From contig NZ_LT906453.1 in NCBI RefSeq assembly GCF_900187045.1, positions 372,001 to 436,000 on the forward strand: 64,000 nucleotides of DNA. The letters run 5' to 3'. The notes below the pieces were generated by a model. It saw nothing but the letters and a program-made list of their open reading frames with translations. It made no database searches and was not told the origin of the DNA. This DNA is from Dermatophilus congolensis (GTDB lineage: Bacteria; Actinomycetota; Actinomycetes; Actinomycetales; Dermatophilaceae). The translations under genes were made by a program, and so were the position numbers. Below, in pieces: positions 8,309 to 17,712 of the stretch (position 1 is its first letter; every line of letters begins with the position of its first letter).

Positions 8309-8662
8309 ATGCTCGGCTTCCACGTGACTATCGTCCCTGCCCCTGACCTAGCTGCCTCCCGTGCCTTCTACACCGCTCTGACCGGAACCGACCCCGTAGT
8401 CACCAACGATGAATATGTCGGCTTCCAAATCGAAAACATGCACCTTGGCCTTGACCCTCACGGCACCCCCTCCCCTAAAGGGATCACCCCCTACTGGTCC
8501 ACCGAAAACATCACCAACCTGCTGCGCGTCCTCGCCGACAACGGCGGAACCGTTTTGACTACGCCGTTCGATGTGGGTGGTGGACGTCTCATTGCCAGGG
8601 TCTCTGATCCTGCCGGTAACGTCATCGGCATCACCGAAGACCCCGAGCCACCCCCGGCCTGA
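8309..8662 (+). CDS. VOC/glyoxalase-superfamily protein
   Basis: The 117-residue protein has the single-module layout of the vicinal oxygen chelate fold: an opening strand (FHVTIVPAPDLAASRAFYTAL), a middle with GFQIENMHLGL, and a C-terminal strand DPAGNVIGI. Small VOC proteins include metal-dependent isomerases, dioxygenases and antibiotic-binding proteins, so no substrate can be assigned. The ribosome site GAAGGAAGGA is strong and well placed before ATG 8309. Confidence 0.85.
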   Translation: MLGFHVTIVPAPDLAASRAFYTALTGTDPVVTNDEYVGFQIENMHLGLDPHGTPSPKGITPYWSTENITNLLRVLADNGGTVLTTPFDVGGGRLIARVSDPAGNVIGITEDPEPPPA

Positions 8663-8688
8663 TCTGCGAGCAAAGGAGAAGCGCCCTG

Positions 8689-9225
8689 ATGCCACCTCGC
8701 CTGCGCATCAAACGCATCATCGCGGCCGCTGTCGCTGCTGCGCTGGCCCTCATCGTGGCTGTCCCTGCTGGCCTTGTTTTCTTTCCTGTTGCTGATGAGC
8801 CCGCAACATCGGATGCGATCCTCGTCGTAGGCCCCCCGTTTCCGGGACGAGTTGCTTTAGCTGACAAGCTCATGCGTGAAGGGAAAGCCCGCACCCTGGT
8901 TGTGGCGACTTTTGCTGGTCAAGAACGTCGTCAAGGCGTAACCATCTGCAACCAGAAGCAGCCTTACCCGGTTGAATGCTTTGTTCCTTCGCCTTACACC
9001 ACGCGCGGTGAGGCGCAGAACTTCTCGCAGATGGCGCAGCGAAATAACTGGCATTCGGTGCAGGTGATCACGTTCTGGCCACACGCGAATCGGGTACGCA
9101 CTCTTGTGAATCGGTGTTTTGACGGCAAGGTTGATGTTCTTGTCGCCCAAGACCGTGTGGGCGCCCATGAGGTACTGCACCATATGGGCGGCTGGGCCAA
9201 GATGCTGACCTATTGGAGCTGCTGA
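8689..9225 (+). CDS. YdcF/ElyC-like DUF218 membrane-anchored protein
   Basis: An N-terminal membrane anchor (residues 9-30) is followed by the DUF218-type domain: DAILVVGPPFPGRVALADKL near residue 42 and a conserved VITFWPHANRVRTL near residue 125. Family members are linked to envelope polysaccharide or exopolysaccharide processes, but the reaction is poorly defined. At 178 residues it is a short single-domain member. AAAGGAGAA lies upstream of ATG 8689, 26 bases after the preceding gene, so the two may be co-transcribed. Confidence 0.75.
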   Translation: MPPRLRIKRIIAAAVAAALALIVAVPAGLVFFPVADEPATSDAILVVGPPFPGRVALADKLMREGKARTLVVATFAGQERRQGVTICNQKQPYPVECFVPSPYTTRGEAQNFSQMAQRNNWHSVQVITFWPHANRVRTLVNRCFDGKVDVLVAQDRVGAHEVLHHMGGWAKMLTYWSC

Positions 9226-9307
9226 TCAGCTTCAATCTCGTTCTGCTCTTGCATCATCAGATGTTGGATGAGCACAAAGAGTTGCTGGGGCGGCATAGCC
9301 TGGTTGC

Positions 9308-10345
9308 ATGACATACCTGGTTCTCGTAGCCAATGCTGGTGATGGCACCATCTCGACTTTGCGACTGACTCCAAGTGAGGATGGTTCTGCCGCGGCGATG
9401 GATGTGCTTGCGACAAGCCCAGGCGGTAAAGGCAACTCGACTATCGCGGTCGATGCGCGTCGTAACTTGGTGTACACAACTTATAAGCCCGCTACAGACA
9501 AGGACCAGGCTGGTATTGCGGTGCTTGGGCTGGACCGTTCCTGCGGCGCACTGACTGAATTGCACCGGTTCGATGTTGATGCAGGTTTGGCATATCTGGA
9601 TCTGTCTGATGATGGTGAGTTTCTCGTAGGTGCGAGCTATCACGGTGGTTTTGGTGCCGTGTGGCGAGTACGTGATGGGGTGATTGGTGAGCAGACCTCC
9701 CGGGTGGAGTTCGCGAATGTGCACTGCAGCCGGGTAGTGGGTGACCGAGTGTATTTCGTTGCGTTGGGTGATGATTTGGTGGCGCAGTATCAGTTGTTGC
9801 CCAATGGGTCGCTGGTGGCTTTGGGTGGGGAAACCGTGGTGCTGCCTTTCGGTAGCGGGCCTCGCCATCTGGTAGTTGACGGGGCGAACGCGTATGTGGT
9901 GACGGAGTTTTCGGGTGAAGTGATGCGCCTTTCGGTGGGGGTAGATGGTGCGCTGTCGCCAGGGGAGGCGACGTTGCAGGTGCGCCCTGATTCGGGGTTG
10001 CGGCACAGCCGGTTTGGGGCCGATCCGTTGGCAGAGGGGCTGGTGTGGGGTGCAGATGTGCATGTTGCGGGTCGTTGGCTGTTGGCATCGGAGCGGAATG
10101 CCTCGACGTTGGCGGTGATCAGCCGGGATGAGCAGGGCGTTTTGGGTGAGGTGGTGGACATAGTGACCACCGAGAAGCAGCCTCGTGGTTTCGGTGTGAC
10201 GCCAGATGGCCGGTTTGTGGTGGCAGTGGGAGAAAAATCGACGACGGCGCGGCTGTACCGCGTGAGTGAAGAAGGATCGCTGCTCGATATTGGGTCTGTG
10301 CCGGTCGGGGCTGGCGCGAACTGGGTCAGTTTCGTCGATGCCTGA
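9308..10345 (+). CDS. lactonase-family beta-propeller protein (6-phosphogluconolactonase-like)
   Basis: The 345 residues contain repeated blades typical of the YbhE/Pgl seven-bladed propeller family: an opening TYLVLVANAGDGTISTL, SDDGEFLVGASY, GPRHLVVDGANAYVVTEF, and near the end GFGVTPDGRFVVAVGEKS. Family members hydrolyse 6-phosphogluconolactone or cyclise and open other lactones; the real substrate is not shown by sequence. The codons here favour G and T at third position, unlike the C-ending codons of the genes just upstream. Confidence 0.85.
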   Translation: MTYLVLVANAGDGTISTLRLTPSEDGSAAAMDVLATSPGGKGNSTIAVDARRNLVYTTYKPATDKDQAGIAVLGLDRSCGALTELHRFDVDAGLAYLDLSDDGEFLVGASYHGGFGAVWRVRDGVIGEQTSRVEFANVHCSRVVGDRVYFVALGDDLVAQYQLLPNGSLVALGGETVVLPFGSGPRHLVVDGANAYVVTEFSGEVMRLSVGVDGALSPGEATLQVRPDSGLRHSRFGADPLAEGLVWGADVHVAGRWLLASERNASTLAVISRDEQGVLGEVVDIVTTEKQPRGFGVTPDGRFVVAVGEKSTTARLYRVSEEGSLLDIGSVPVGAGANWVSFVDA

Positions 10346-10361
10346 TCTGTTGTTGGTCGTT

Positions 10362-13300
10362 TCAGTCGAGGAGGTTGCGTAGGTCTTCGGCGGTGAGTGC
10401 GCCGCCGAGTGAAGCTGGATCGTTGAGGATTGTGTCTGCGATGTGGCGTTTGTGTTCTCCCAGGGCGATCACTTTGTCCTCAATGGTGTCTGTGGCGACC
10501 AGTCGGTACACCATCACTTGACGGTGTTGGCCGATACGGTGCGTGCGGTCGATCGCTTGTTGCTCAGCGGCTGGGTTCCACCAGGGGTCCATTAAGAACA
10601 CGTAATCGGCTTCGGTGAGGGTGAGTCCGACTCCGCCTGCTTTGAGGCTGATGAGGAACACGGGCGCATCGCCCTCACGGAATTCTTCGATGACTGCGGC
10701 GCGGTTTCGGGTTGCTCCATCTAGGTATGTTGTTGTGATTTTTTCCTCGCGCAGCCGTGTCTGCACCATGTGCAGGTATCGGGTGAACTGGCTGAACACC
10801 AGGGCCCGGTGACCTCCGTCGATGACTTCGCGAAGCAGGTCCACCAGTACGTCGATCTTTGTTGAGGATATTGACGTCATAGCTGGGTCTTCGGGGGCGA
10901 CTAATGCTGGTGCGAGGGCGAGCTGACGCAGCATCGTCAATGACGAGAAGATCGCTACTTTGTTGCGGGCCAGGTCTTCGCTGAGTTTGAGGACACGGCG
11001 GCGTTCGCGGGCTAGGCGGGTGTCGTAAGCGCGGCGGTGTGCTGGTGCGAGCGCTACGCGCACGGTTTGTTCTTGTTTGGGTGGTAGGTCGGCGGCGACG
11101 TCTTCTTTGGTGCGGCGTAGCAGCATGGGGCCGATGCGTTTGAGGAGGTGTTCTGCGCGGGTGGGGTCGGTGCCTTCTTCGATGGGTCGGCGGTATGTGT
11201 CGGTGAAGGTTGCTGGGTCGGGTAGGAGGCCTGGTGAGGTGATGGACAGTAGTGCCCATAGGTCCATGAGGGAGTTTTCGACTGGGGTGCCGGTGATGGC
11301 GAATCGGATGGGGGCTTTGATGTGGCGTAGTGCGCTGTAGGTTTTGGATTGGTGGTTTTTCGCGATGTGGGCTTCGTCGAGGATCATGCCGCTCCAGGGG
11401 ATCTGGGCGAATTCTTTGTCGTCGATGCGGGCGATTGTGTAGGTGGTGATGACTAGGTGTGCGCCGGCGATGCGGTCGGTGATGGTGTGTTTGGATTTTC
11501 CGGTGGTGCTAGTCAGGGTGGTGATGCGTAGGTCGGGGGTGAAGGTGGTTGCTTCGTGTACCCAGGTGTTGACGACGCTGGTGGGGGCGATGACCAGGAG
11601 GGGGTTGTGGTCGAGTTCGCCGTTGTCGTGGGCGGCTGCGGCGACGGCGAGGACTTGGAGGGTTTTTCCTAGTCCCATGTCGTCGGCGAGGATGCCTCCG
11701 AGTTTGGCGTTCCAGAGGCGGCGCATCCAGGTGTATCCGTGGATTTGGTAGGGGCGTAGGTTGGCGTGGAGGGTGGCTGGTAGTGGGGGTGTGGGTTGGG
11801 TGGTGGTGAGGGTGTTGATGCGTTCGCGCCAAGTGGTTGCTTCGTGGGTGATGATGCCGAGGGCGGTGAGGTGTTCATAGAGGCCTATGTGGGCTGGGGT
11901 GATGTGCAGGGTGGTGCGGCCGGGGTCGATGAGGTGGCGGGATTCGTCGATGAGTGTGCGCAGTTGTGTGAGTTCGGGTAGGTCGAGGGGGAACCAAGCG
12001 CCGTTAGGGAGCATCATGTGGGTTTCGCCGGTGGCGAGGGCGCGGAATAGTTCGGTGAAGGTGATGGTGTGGTTTTCGACGCGGACGGTGATGCCGAGGT
12101 TGAACCAGTCGGTGTGTTTGAGGCGTTGGGCGCCGCGGGTGGGGTTGGTGGTGGTGCCGAGGTGGTCGTCTATGCGGAATTCGATGGTGGGGGTGGTGGG
12201 GTTGGGGTGGTATTCGGGTGGGTTTCCTTCGGTGGTGATGTGGATGTTGGGCAGGGTGGTGAGGGTGGGTAGGAGTTGGGTGGCGACGGTGATGAGGTCA
12301 GTGCCGCTGTAGGACTGGGTGGGGGTGATTGTGGGGTGTCCTGCGGTGTTGGTGATGAATCCTGGGGGTGTTTTGGTGGTGGGGATGGTGTTGATGAGGT
12401 GTTGTTCGGCGGTGGTGTCACGGTGGGGGTAGGTGGTGGCGGGGGTGTTTCCGTAGGTGATGGTGGTGGTCAGGGTGACGCGGTGGTTGGTGGTGAAGCG
12501 GGCGTGGATGTGCAGGGTGGGGTGTTCGTTGTGGGGCAGGTTGATGGTGGTGTCGGTGGTGAGGGTGATGTGTTGGCGTAGGGCGGGTAGGAAGTGGGTG
12601 GTGAATCGGGGGATGTCGGTGGCGGGGATGCGGATGGGTAGGGGGCCGGTGGCGAGTTGGCCGATGGTGGGGGTGAGTTGTGTGGTGAGGGGGGCTAGGA
12701 GGAGTTGGGTGTCGGCCCATAGGGCCATTCCGTGGGGGGATGTGCCGATGAGCCAGGGGTATGTGGTGGGTGGGGTGGGGGTGGTGAGGGCGCCGGGGAG
12801 GTTTTCGTTGAGGTTGAGTTCGTGGTGGTGTATGCGCAGGTTGAGGAGGATGTCGGTGGGGGTGGTGGGTTGGGCGGGGGTGGCGTGCATGTGCACGGTG
12901 GCGGGGGTGGTGAGGATGTGGGGGGTGGGTAGGTCGTGGCCGATGAGGTTGATGCCTGCGTTGGTGGCGGCGGTGAGTGCGGGCCAGATGTTTTCGCTGA
13001 GGGTGGCTAGGGGGAGTTCGTCGGGGATGTTTTGGTAGGAGTAGCGGTTGGTTAGGCGTAGGCGGCGGATGGCCATGAGGGCGTTGTAGTGGGCAGGGAT
13101 GAGGGTGTTGCGGTGGTTGTCGAGGTTTTCCCAGGTGATGCCGGTTTTGACCCAGCGGCCTGAGGGGCCTTTTTTCATGGGTCGGATGGTGATGTCTGGG
13201 GTGGTGGTGGGAGTGGTGGCGCCGAAGCGTTTGTAGGTGGGGCGGGCTTGGGTGAAGCGTAGGGCTGCGGGGGTGTGGTTGGTGGGGGTGGGGGTGTGGT

Positions 13301-13757
13301 GGGTGGTGGTGAGGGGGTGGAGGAGTTGTTCCCATTCGGGGGTGGTGGTGTGGGGTGGTTCGGGTGGGGTGGGGGTGGTTGTTCTGCCGAGGTTGATGTT
13401 TTCGTTGCCGGGGCGGGTGCGGGTGTTGCGGGCGGTGATGATGGTGGCGAGGGTGTGTTTGCAGTCTTTGCGTAGGGGGCAGGTGCAGGTGCAGGTGAGC
13501 CAGGTGGTGGTGTCGTGGGTGTGGTGGCGGATGTGTGTTTCGTAGGGTTCTGGGCGGTTTCCGGTGACGAGGGCGCCGATGGTGGTGTGGCCGTCGGTCC
13601 ATAGGTCGGTGACTTTGTTGAGGTGGGCGTAGGAGTGTGCGCGTTGGAGGGTGGTGGTTCCGTAGCGGTTGCGTAGGTGGGTGTCGTCCCAGTGGTCTAG
13701 CCATTGCAGGTCGGTGCGGTCGAAGGTGTGGGGGTGGTGGTTTCGACGCGTCGCCAT
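10362..13757 (-). CDS. SNF2-family helicase with N-terminal SWIM zinc finger
   Basis: The 1131-residue protein has a SWIM-type zinc finger near residues 90-105 (CTCPLRKDCKH). A long Thr/Pro/His-rich middle region is followed by a complete SNF2 ATPase. Motif I is DDMGLGKT (about residue 690), motif II DEAH (ILDEAHIAKN), motif III TGTPVENSL, and the C-terminal lobe ends with DRTHRIGQHRQV. Members are DNA-translocating ATPases that remodel nucleoprotein or RNA polymerase complexes. It starts only 9 bases after the iclR stop with no clear ribosome site, so coupling to iclR is likely. It ends 16 bases from the convergent lactonase gene. Confidence 0.93.
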   Translation of the reverse strand: MATRRNHHPHTFDRTDLQWLDHWDDTHLRNRYGTTTLQRAHSYAHLNKVTDLWTDGHTTIGALVTGNRPEPYETHIRHHTHDTTTWLTCTCTCPLRKDCKHTLATIITARNTRTRPGNENINLGRTTTPTPPEPPHTTTPEWEQLLHPLTTTHHTPTPTNHTPAALRFTQARPTYKRFGATTPTTTPDITIRPMKKGPSGRWVKTGITWENLDNHRNTLIPAHYNALMAIRRLRLTNRYSYQNIPDELPLATLSENIWPALTAATNAGINLIGHDLPTPHILTTPATVHMHATPAQPTTPTDILLNLRIHHHELNLNENLPGALTTPTPPTTYPWLIGTSPHGMALWADTQLLLAPLTTQLTPTIGQLATGPLPIRIPATDIPRFTTHFLPALRQHITLTTDTTINLPHNEHPTLHIHARFTTNHRVTLTTTITYGNTPATTYPHRDTTAEQHLINTIPTTKTPPGFITNTAGHPTITPTQSYSGTDLITVATQLLPTLTTLPNIHITTEGNPPEYHPNPTTPTIEFRIDDHLGTTTNPTRGAQRLKHTDWFNLGITVRVENHTITFTELFRALATGETHMMLPNGAWFPLDLPELTQLRTLIDESRHLIDPGRTTLHITPAHIGLYEHLTALGIITHEATTWRERINTLTTTQPTPPLPATLHANLRPYQIHGYTWMRRLWNAKLGGILADDMGLGKTLQVLAVAAAAHDNGELDHNPLLVIAPTSVVNTWVHEATTFTPDLRITTLTSTTGKSKHTITDRIAGAHLVITTYTIARIDDKEFAQIPWSGMILDEAHIAKNHQSKTYSALRHIKAPIRFAITGTPVENSLMDLWALLSITSPGLLPDPATFTDTYRRPIEEGTDPTRAEHLLKRIGPMLLRRTKEDVAADLPPKQEQTVRVALAPAHRRAYDTRLARERRRVLKLSEDLARNKVAIFSSLTMLRQLALAPALVAPEDPAMTSISSTKIDVLVDLLREVIDGGHRALVFSQFTRYLHMVQTRLREEKITTTYLDGATRNRAAVIEEFREGDAPVFLISLKAGGVGLTLTEADYVFLMDPWWNPAAEQQAIDRTHRIGQHRQVMVYRLVATDTIEDKVIALGEHKRHIADTILNDPASLGGALTAEDLRNLLD

Positions 13758-13766
13758 GGGGACAAA

Positions 13767-14537
13767 CTAGCGGCGGATGGTGACGGGGTTTGGTTCGGGG
13801 GTTCGTAGGGTGCGTAGGGATTCGGTGATGCGTTCGGCGCCGTGGCGCATGTGGGTGAGGGTGGGGGCTAGGCGGCCGGTGGAGTAGTGGGACATGGGCA
13901 TGGCAACGATGAGTGATCCGAGGGCGGTGCGGTCGGCGCCGAGTACGGGCATGGCGATGGAGATGGTGGGTGGGTTTTCGTTGAATCGGTGGAGGGCGTA
14001 GCCGCGGCGTCGGGTGGATTCGAGTTCTTCTTTGAGGCGGTGGATGTCGGTGGGGGTGATGTTGAGGTCTGGTAGCCCGGTGTGGGGGTAGAGGTTTTCG
14101 AGATCGGTGCTGTTCATGCCGGCGAGGAGTGCTTTTCCGCCGGCGCTTTCGTGTGCGGTTAGGAGTGGTTTTTCGACGCGGGTGGGTGTTGCTGATTCGG
14201 AGATGAGGACGTGAAGGTTTCGTTCGACGAGGATGCCTAGGAAGGCTGATTCTTCAAGGGCGTGGGCGACTTCGCGCACGATGGGTCGGGCTAGGCGTAG
14301 CAGGCTTGCTCTGTTTCCTACCATTCCGCCCATGCGGAACATGGCTGGGCCTGCCATGTAGGTGCGGTCGGGGGCTTGGACTGCGAATTGTCGGTACATG
14401 AGTGTTGATAAGAGTCGGTGTGCAGTCGACGGTGCCACGCCGAGTTCGTGGGCTACCGCGGTGACCGTCACACTCCGACCATCGCTGAGCAGTGCCAGTA
14501 AGCGAAGCGAATTGTCTACGGACTCCAGATACGCCAT
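13767..14537 (-). CDS. IclR family transcriptional regulator
   Basis: The N-terminus is a winged helix-turn-helix (VTAVAHELGVAPSTAHRLLS, about residues 24-43). It is followed by the IclR effector domain with GGKALLAGM and the C-terminal pattern SIAMPVLGADRTALGSL. IclR proteins regulate uptake or breakdown of aromatic acids, acetate and other carbon sources. ATG 14537 was chosen; TTG 14546 is an alternative. It is divergent from the PaaI thioesterase gene, which may be its target, and lies directly upstream of the SNF2 gene. Confidence 0.9.
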   Translation of the reverse strand: MAYLESVDNSLRLLALLSDGRSVTVTAVAHELGVAPSTAHRLLSTLMYRQFAVQAPDRTYMAGPAMFRMGGMVGNRASLLRLARPIVREVAHALEESAFLGILVERNLHVLISESATPTRVEKPLLTAHESAGGKALLAGMNSTDLENLYPHTGLPDLNITPTDIHRLKEELESTRRRGYALHRFNENPPTISIAMPVLGADRTALGSLIVAMPMSHYSTGRLAPTLTHMRHGAERITESLRTLRTPEPNPVTIRR

Positions 14538-14856
14538 AAACGACAACCGAACTCTTTCTGTGTTTTCCCGACAAGGCCGGTGGGTGGTTTCCGAGGCTTG
14601 CCCCGGCTACCCGGATGCGTTCACGCCCCGAAGTCGCTATGAATTCACCTGTAACACAACGGGATCAATGTCGACTGTGACGTGGCTCACGTTTATCAGG
14701 TGTCCGGTGAATACCCAACCCGTCCGCACATGCAGACACATCCACGTCCAACCTGATCATGGCGATACAACTATGCGGCCCACGTTCATCCACACGCACA
14801 AACCTTCCGCTCAGCGGAAACCTCAACCACCCCGCCACCCCACGTACCGTGAGCCC
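14538..14856. promoter_or_regulatory. divergent intergenic region between iclR and the thioesterase
   Basis: About 320 bases without a convincing gene; the reading frame of the thioesterase stays open across it but lacks a coding look. It must hold the promoters of both divergent genes. I see no long palindrome that I would name as an IclR operator. Local composition changes sharply here, from G-rich to C-rich on the + strand. Confidence 0.5.
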
Positions 14857-15318
14857 ATGTCACACACCGACACACCCACCAACCCCGACAGCTTCAACCC
14901 CCTCGACCTAGCCACCCTCAACGGTCGCTCAGGAGCCCTCTGCCACCGCATGGGCATCACCTTCACCGAAGCAACCCCCACCCGCTTCACCGCCACCATG
15001 CCCGTCGAAGGCAACACTCAGCCCTACGGGCTCCTCCACGGCGGAGCATCAGCCACCCTGGCCGAAACCGTCGGCTCCGCCCTGGCCATGCACCTAGCTG
15101 GCCCCAACCGCATCGCTGTGGGAATCAATATCAACGCAACACACCACCGCGCCGCCACCCACGGCAACATCACCGCAACAGCAACACCAATCGCTTACAG
15201 CCGCAACACCGCTACCTGCCACATCAGCATCACAGACGAAGACCAAAACCTCATCTGCACTGCGACGTTGCTCACAAATCTGCGTAACTCAACACCCAAA
15301 CCACACCAAAACCGATAA
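14857..15318 (+). CDS. PaaI-family hotdog thioesterase
   Basis: The 153-residue protein has the hotdog-fold PaaI pattern: YGLLHGGASATLAETVGS at about residues 52-69, with the His-Gly-Gly segment and the catalytic-region Glu of LAE, then ININATHHRAA. Members hydrolyse aryl- or acyl-CoA thioesters, often in phenylacetate or menaquinone pathways. ATG 14857 was chosen because the frame upstream looks non-coding and this start gives the usual family length. putP follows after 22 bases, so the two may share a transcript. Confidence 0.85.
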   Translation: MSHTDTPTNPDSFNPLDLATLNGRSGALCHRMGITFTEATPTRFTATMPVEGNTQPYGLLHGGASATLAETVGSALAMHLAGPNRIAVGININATHHRAATHGNITATATPIAYSRNTATCHISITDEDQNLICTATLLTNLRNSTPKPHQNR

Positions 15319-15340
15319 TCACCTGAGCTACTTTGACGCA

Positions 15341-16843
15341 ATGACCGACACCGCGTTCCAAATCGTCGCCATGGTGATCTACCTGGCAGCAATGCTAGGC
15401 ATCGGCTGGTACTCCTACCACCGCACCAACGACCTCGGCGACTACATGCTCGGCGGGCGCGACCTCCACCCCGCCGTCGCAGCCCTATCCGCCGGCGCCG
15501 CCGACATGTCCGGATGGCTCCTCATGGGCCTACCCGGAGCCATCTACCTCAAAGGCCTCGTCGAAGCCTGGATCGCCGTCGGCCTGACCCTCGGCGCCTG
15601 GATCAACTGGAAACTCATCGCCCCACGACTACGCGCCTACACCGAAGTCTCCGGAGACTCCATCACCGTCCCCAGCTTCCTGGAAAACCGCCTCCGCGAC
15701 CACAGCCACGCCCTACGCATAGCCTCAGGCCTGATCATCCTCATCTTCTTCACCTTCTACGTCTCCTCCGGAATGGTCGCCGGCGGCACCTTCATGGAAA
15801 GCTCCTTCGGCACCGACTACCTCACCGGCATGCTCATCATCGCCGCCGTCACCGTCACCTACTCCCTCTTCGGCGGCTTCCTCGCCGTCTCCTACACCGA
15901 CTTCGTCCAAGGCCTCATGATGGTCCTGGCCCTCATCGCCGTCCCCGTCGCCGCCCTCATCGCCATCGGCACCGGCAACTTCACCACCGAAATCAACGCA
16001 GCCAACCCCACCGCCCTGTCCTTCACCCACGGCGCCACCACCATCGGCGTCATCTCCTCACTAGCCTGGGGCCTGGGCTACTTCGGACAACCCCACATCG
16101 TCACCCGCTTCATGGCCCTACGCAGCCCCGCCGAAGCCATCGCCGGACGCCGCATCGGCATCGGCTGGATGCTCTTCTCCGTCGGCGGCGCAATCATCAC
16201 CGGCCTCGTCGGCATCGCCTACTTCAGCCGCAACCCCGACCTAGCCATCACCAACCCCGAAACCGTCTTCATCCGCCTAGGCCAACTCCTCTTCCACCCC
16301 CTCATCGCCGGGTTCATGCTCGCCGCAGTCCTAGCCGCCATCATGAGCACCATCGCCAGCCAACTCATCGTCACCTCCTCAGCACTCATCGAAGACATCT
16401 ACAAAGCCCTCGGAAAAACACCCCACCACGACACCCACTACGTACGCCTCGGACGCCTCGCCGTCCTAGCCGTATCCATCATCGCCGCACTCCTAGCCCT
16501 CGACCCCAAATCCACCATCCTCGAACTCGTCGCCTTCGCCTGGGCCGGATTCGGCGCCGCCTTCGGCCCCACCATCCTGTTGTCCCTCTACTGGCGAAAA
16601 CTCACCACCGCAGGAGCCCTCGCCGGCATGATCACCGGCGCCACCCTCGTAGCCATCTGGCGCCCCCTCAGCGGCGGAATCTTCGACATCTACGAGATCA
16701 TCCCCGGCTTCCTCGGACACCTACTCATCGCTTACGCCGTCAGCCTGGCCACCCACAAACCCAACCCCACCATCGACACCGAATTCGACGAACACAAACG
16801 CCGGGCAAACAACTTCACCCAACCGGCCCAACCCACCACCTAA
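15341..16843 (+). CDS. putP: sodium/proline symporter
   Basis: The 500-residue membrane protein has about 13 membrane segments. It carries the SSS-family N-terminal signature (DYMLGGRDLHPAVAALSAGA), with DMSGWLLMGLPGA as in PutP, and the region WGLGYFGQPHIVTRFMA characteristic of proline carriers. It imports proline with sodium. Length and motifs are complete. No proline dehydrogenase lies nearby, so it may serve osmoprotection or scavenging. It ends with a 4-base overlap against a convergent hypothetical gene. Confidence 0.93.
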   Translation: MTDTAFQIVAMVIYLAAMLGIGWYSYHRTNDLGDYMLGGRDLHPAVAALSAGAADMSGWLLMGLPGAIYLKGLVEAWIAVGLTLGAWINWKLIAPRLRAYTEVSGDSITVPSFLENRLRDHSHALRIASGLIILIFFTFYVSSGMVAGGTFMESSFGTDYLTGMLIIAAVTVTYSLFGGFLAVSYTDFVQGLMMVLALIAVPVAALIAIGTGNFTTEINAANPTALSFTHGATTIGVISSLAWGLGYFGQPHIVTRFMALRSPAEAIAGRRIGIGWMLFSVGGAIITGLVGIAYFSRNPDLAITNPETVFIRLGQLLFHPLIAGFMLAAVLAAIMSTIASQLIVTSSALIEDIYKALGKTPHHDTHYVRLGRLAVLAVSIIAALLALDPKSTILELVAFAWAGFGAAFGPTILLSLYWRKLTTAGALAGMITGATLVAIWRPLSGGIFDIYEIIPGFLGHLLIAYAVSLATHKPNPTIDTEFDEHKRRANNFTQPAQPTT

Positions 16844-17700
16844 CCCCCAACCCGAGGCAACAACACCTCCAACTCACCGGTACCGTCCCGGAGGCGAGCA
16901 CGCGCCAACGGCGTCTTCTCCACCTGCACCAACGCATCCACCACCGGGCGGTACCGGGCACTCGACAACGACGAAAACTCACCCACCCGCTCCCCAGCAA
17001 CCCGCACCTCAACACCCGGCTCCCCCACATGCCGACTACAACTCAACGTCGTCGGATGCAACGTCACCCACTCCACCACCTCACGCGCCACCCGAGCCAC
17101 CGCATCAGCACTCATCGACCGCGCCGGAACTGTCACCACACACTCCGGCACCAACGGCTCCACACCCTCAGGAACCCCCAACATCAACCGCAAATGCTCC
17201 GGCTCCACCACCCGCAACGACAACACCGGCACAAAACCAGGCCCCTCACCAAAGGTCACCACCCCCTCACACGAAACCCGCACCCCCTCCTGCTGAGCCC
17301 GCAACAACGTCCCCCGCCACAACGGCGCCTGCCCCGGCGGCAACTCCCCCACCACCACACCATCAACCTCAACCACCACACCACCACGGCCCTCCAACGC
17401 CACCAACCACGCCGTCACACCCACCCGCCCCGCACGCCCCGCCACCCGCGGACCAGAAACCAACGACGAGATCACCGACTCCAACGCCACCCCATACACA
17501 CCCTCACTCACCACACGCATCCCCCGCACCGACGGCAACCGCACCACCGAACTCCGCCGCGCCACAACCTCACTACTGACCAAAACAACCCGCTCCCAAC
17601 TCACGCCCCCAACGGAGACACCCAACACAACACAGCCCACCAACGGCAGACCGACATCACGTCGGCACCCCCACCCCAACCCTGAGCCAAACTCCCTCAT
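16840..17700 (-). CDS. hypothetical protein, 286 aa
   Basis: I do not recognise a known family. The sequence is rich in Val, Gly and Arg, with short motifs such as VEVDGVVVGELPPGQ that recall actinobacterial proteins with repeated beta-rich modules. It has no membrane segment or signal peptide. Its codons end mainly in G or T, opposite to the C-ending neighbours on the other strand. ATG 17700 has AGGAAAGGG upstream, but it stands only 12 bases from the divergent start at 17713, so the real start may be further in. Confidence 0.6.
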   Translation of the reverse strand: MREFGSGLGWGCRRDVGLPLVGCVVLGVSVGGVSWERVVLVSSEVVARRSSVVRLPSVRGMRVVSEGVYGVALESVISSLVSGPRVAGRAGRVGVTAWLVALEGRGGVVVEVDGVVVGELPPGQAPLWRGTLLRAQQEGVRVSCEGVVTFGEGPGFVPVLSLRVVEPEHLRLMLGVPEGVEPLVPECVVTVPARSMSADAVARVAREVVEWVTLHPTTLSCSRHVGEPGVEVRVAGERVGEFSSLSSARYRPVVDALVQVEKTPLARARLRDGTGELEVLLPRVGG

Positions 17701-17712
17701 TACCCTTTCCTC

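Noticed and set aside
12418-13704. His/Pro/Arg-rich open frame within the SNF2 gene
   Set aside because: It is an out-of-frame reading of the Thr/Pro-rich middle of the SNF2 protein.
15514-17685. 723-codon Arg/His-rich plus-strand frame overlapping putP
   Set aside because: putP occupies the correct frame with clear family motifs; the longer frame has no recognisable sequence.
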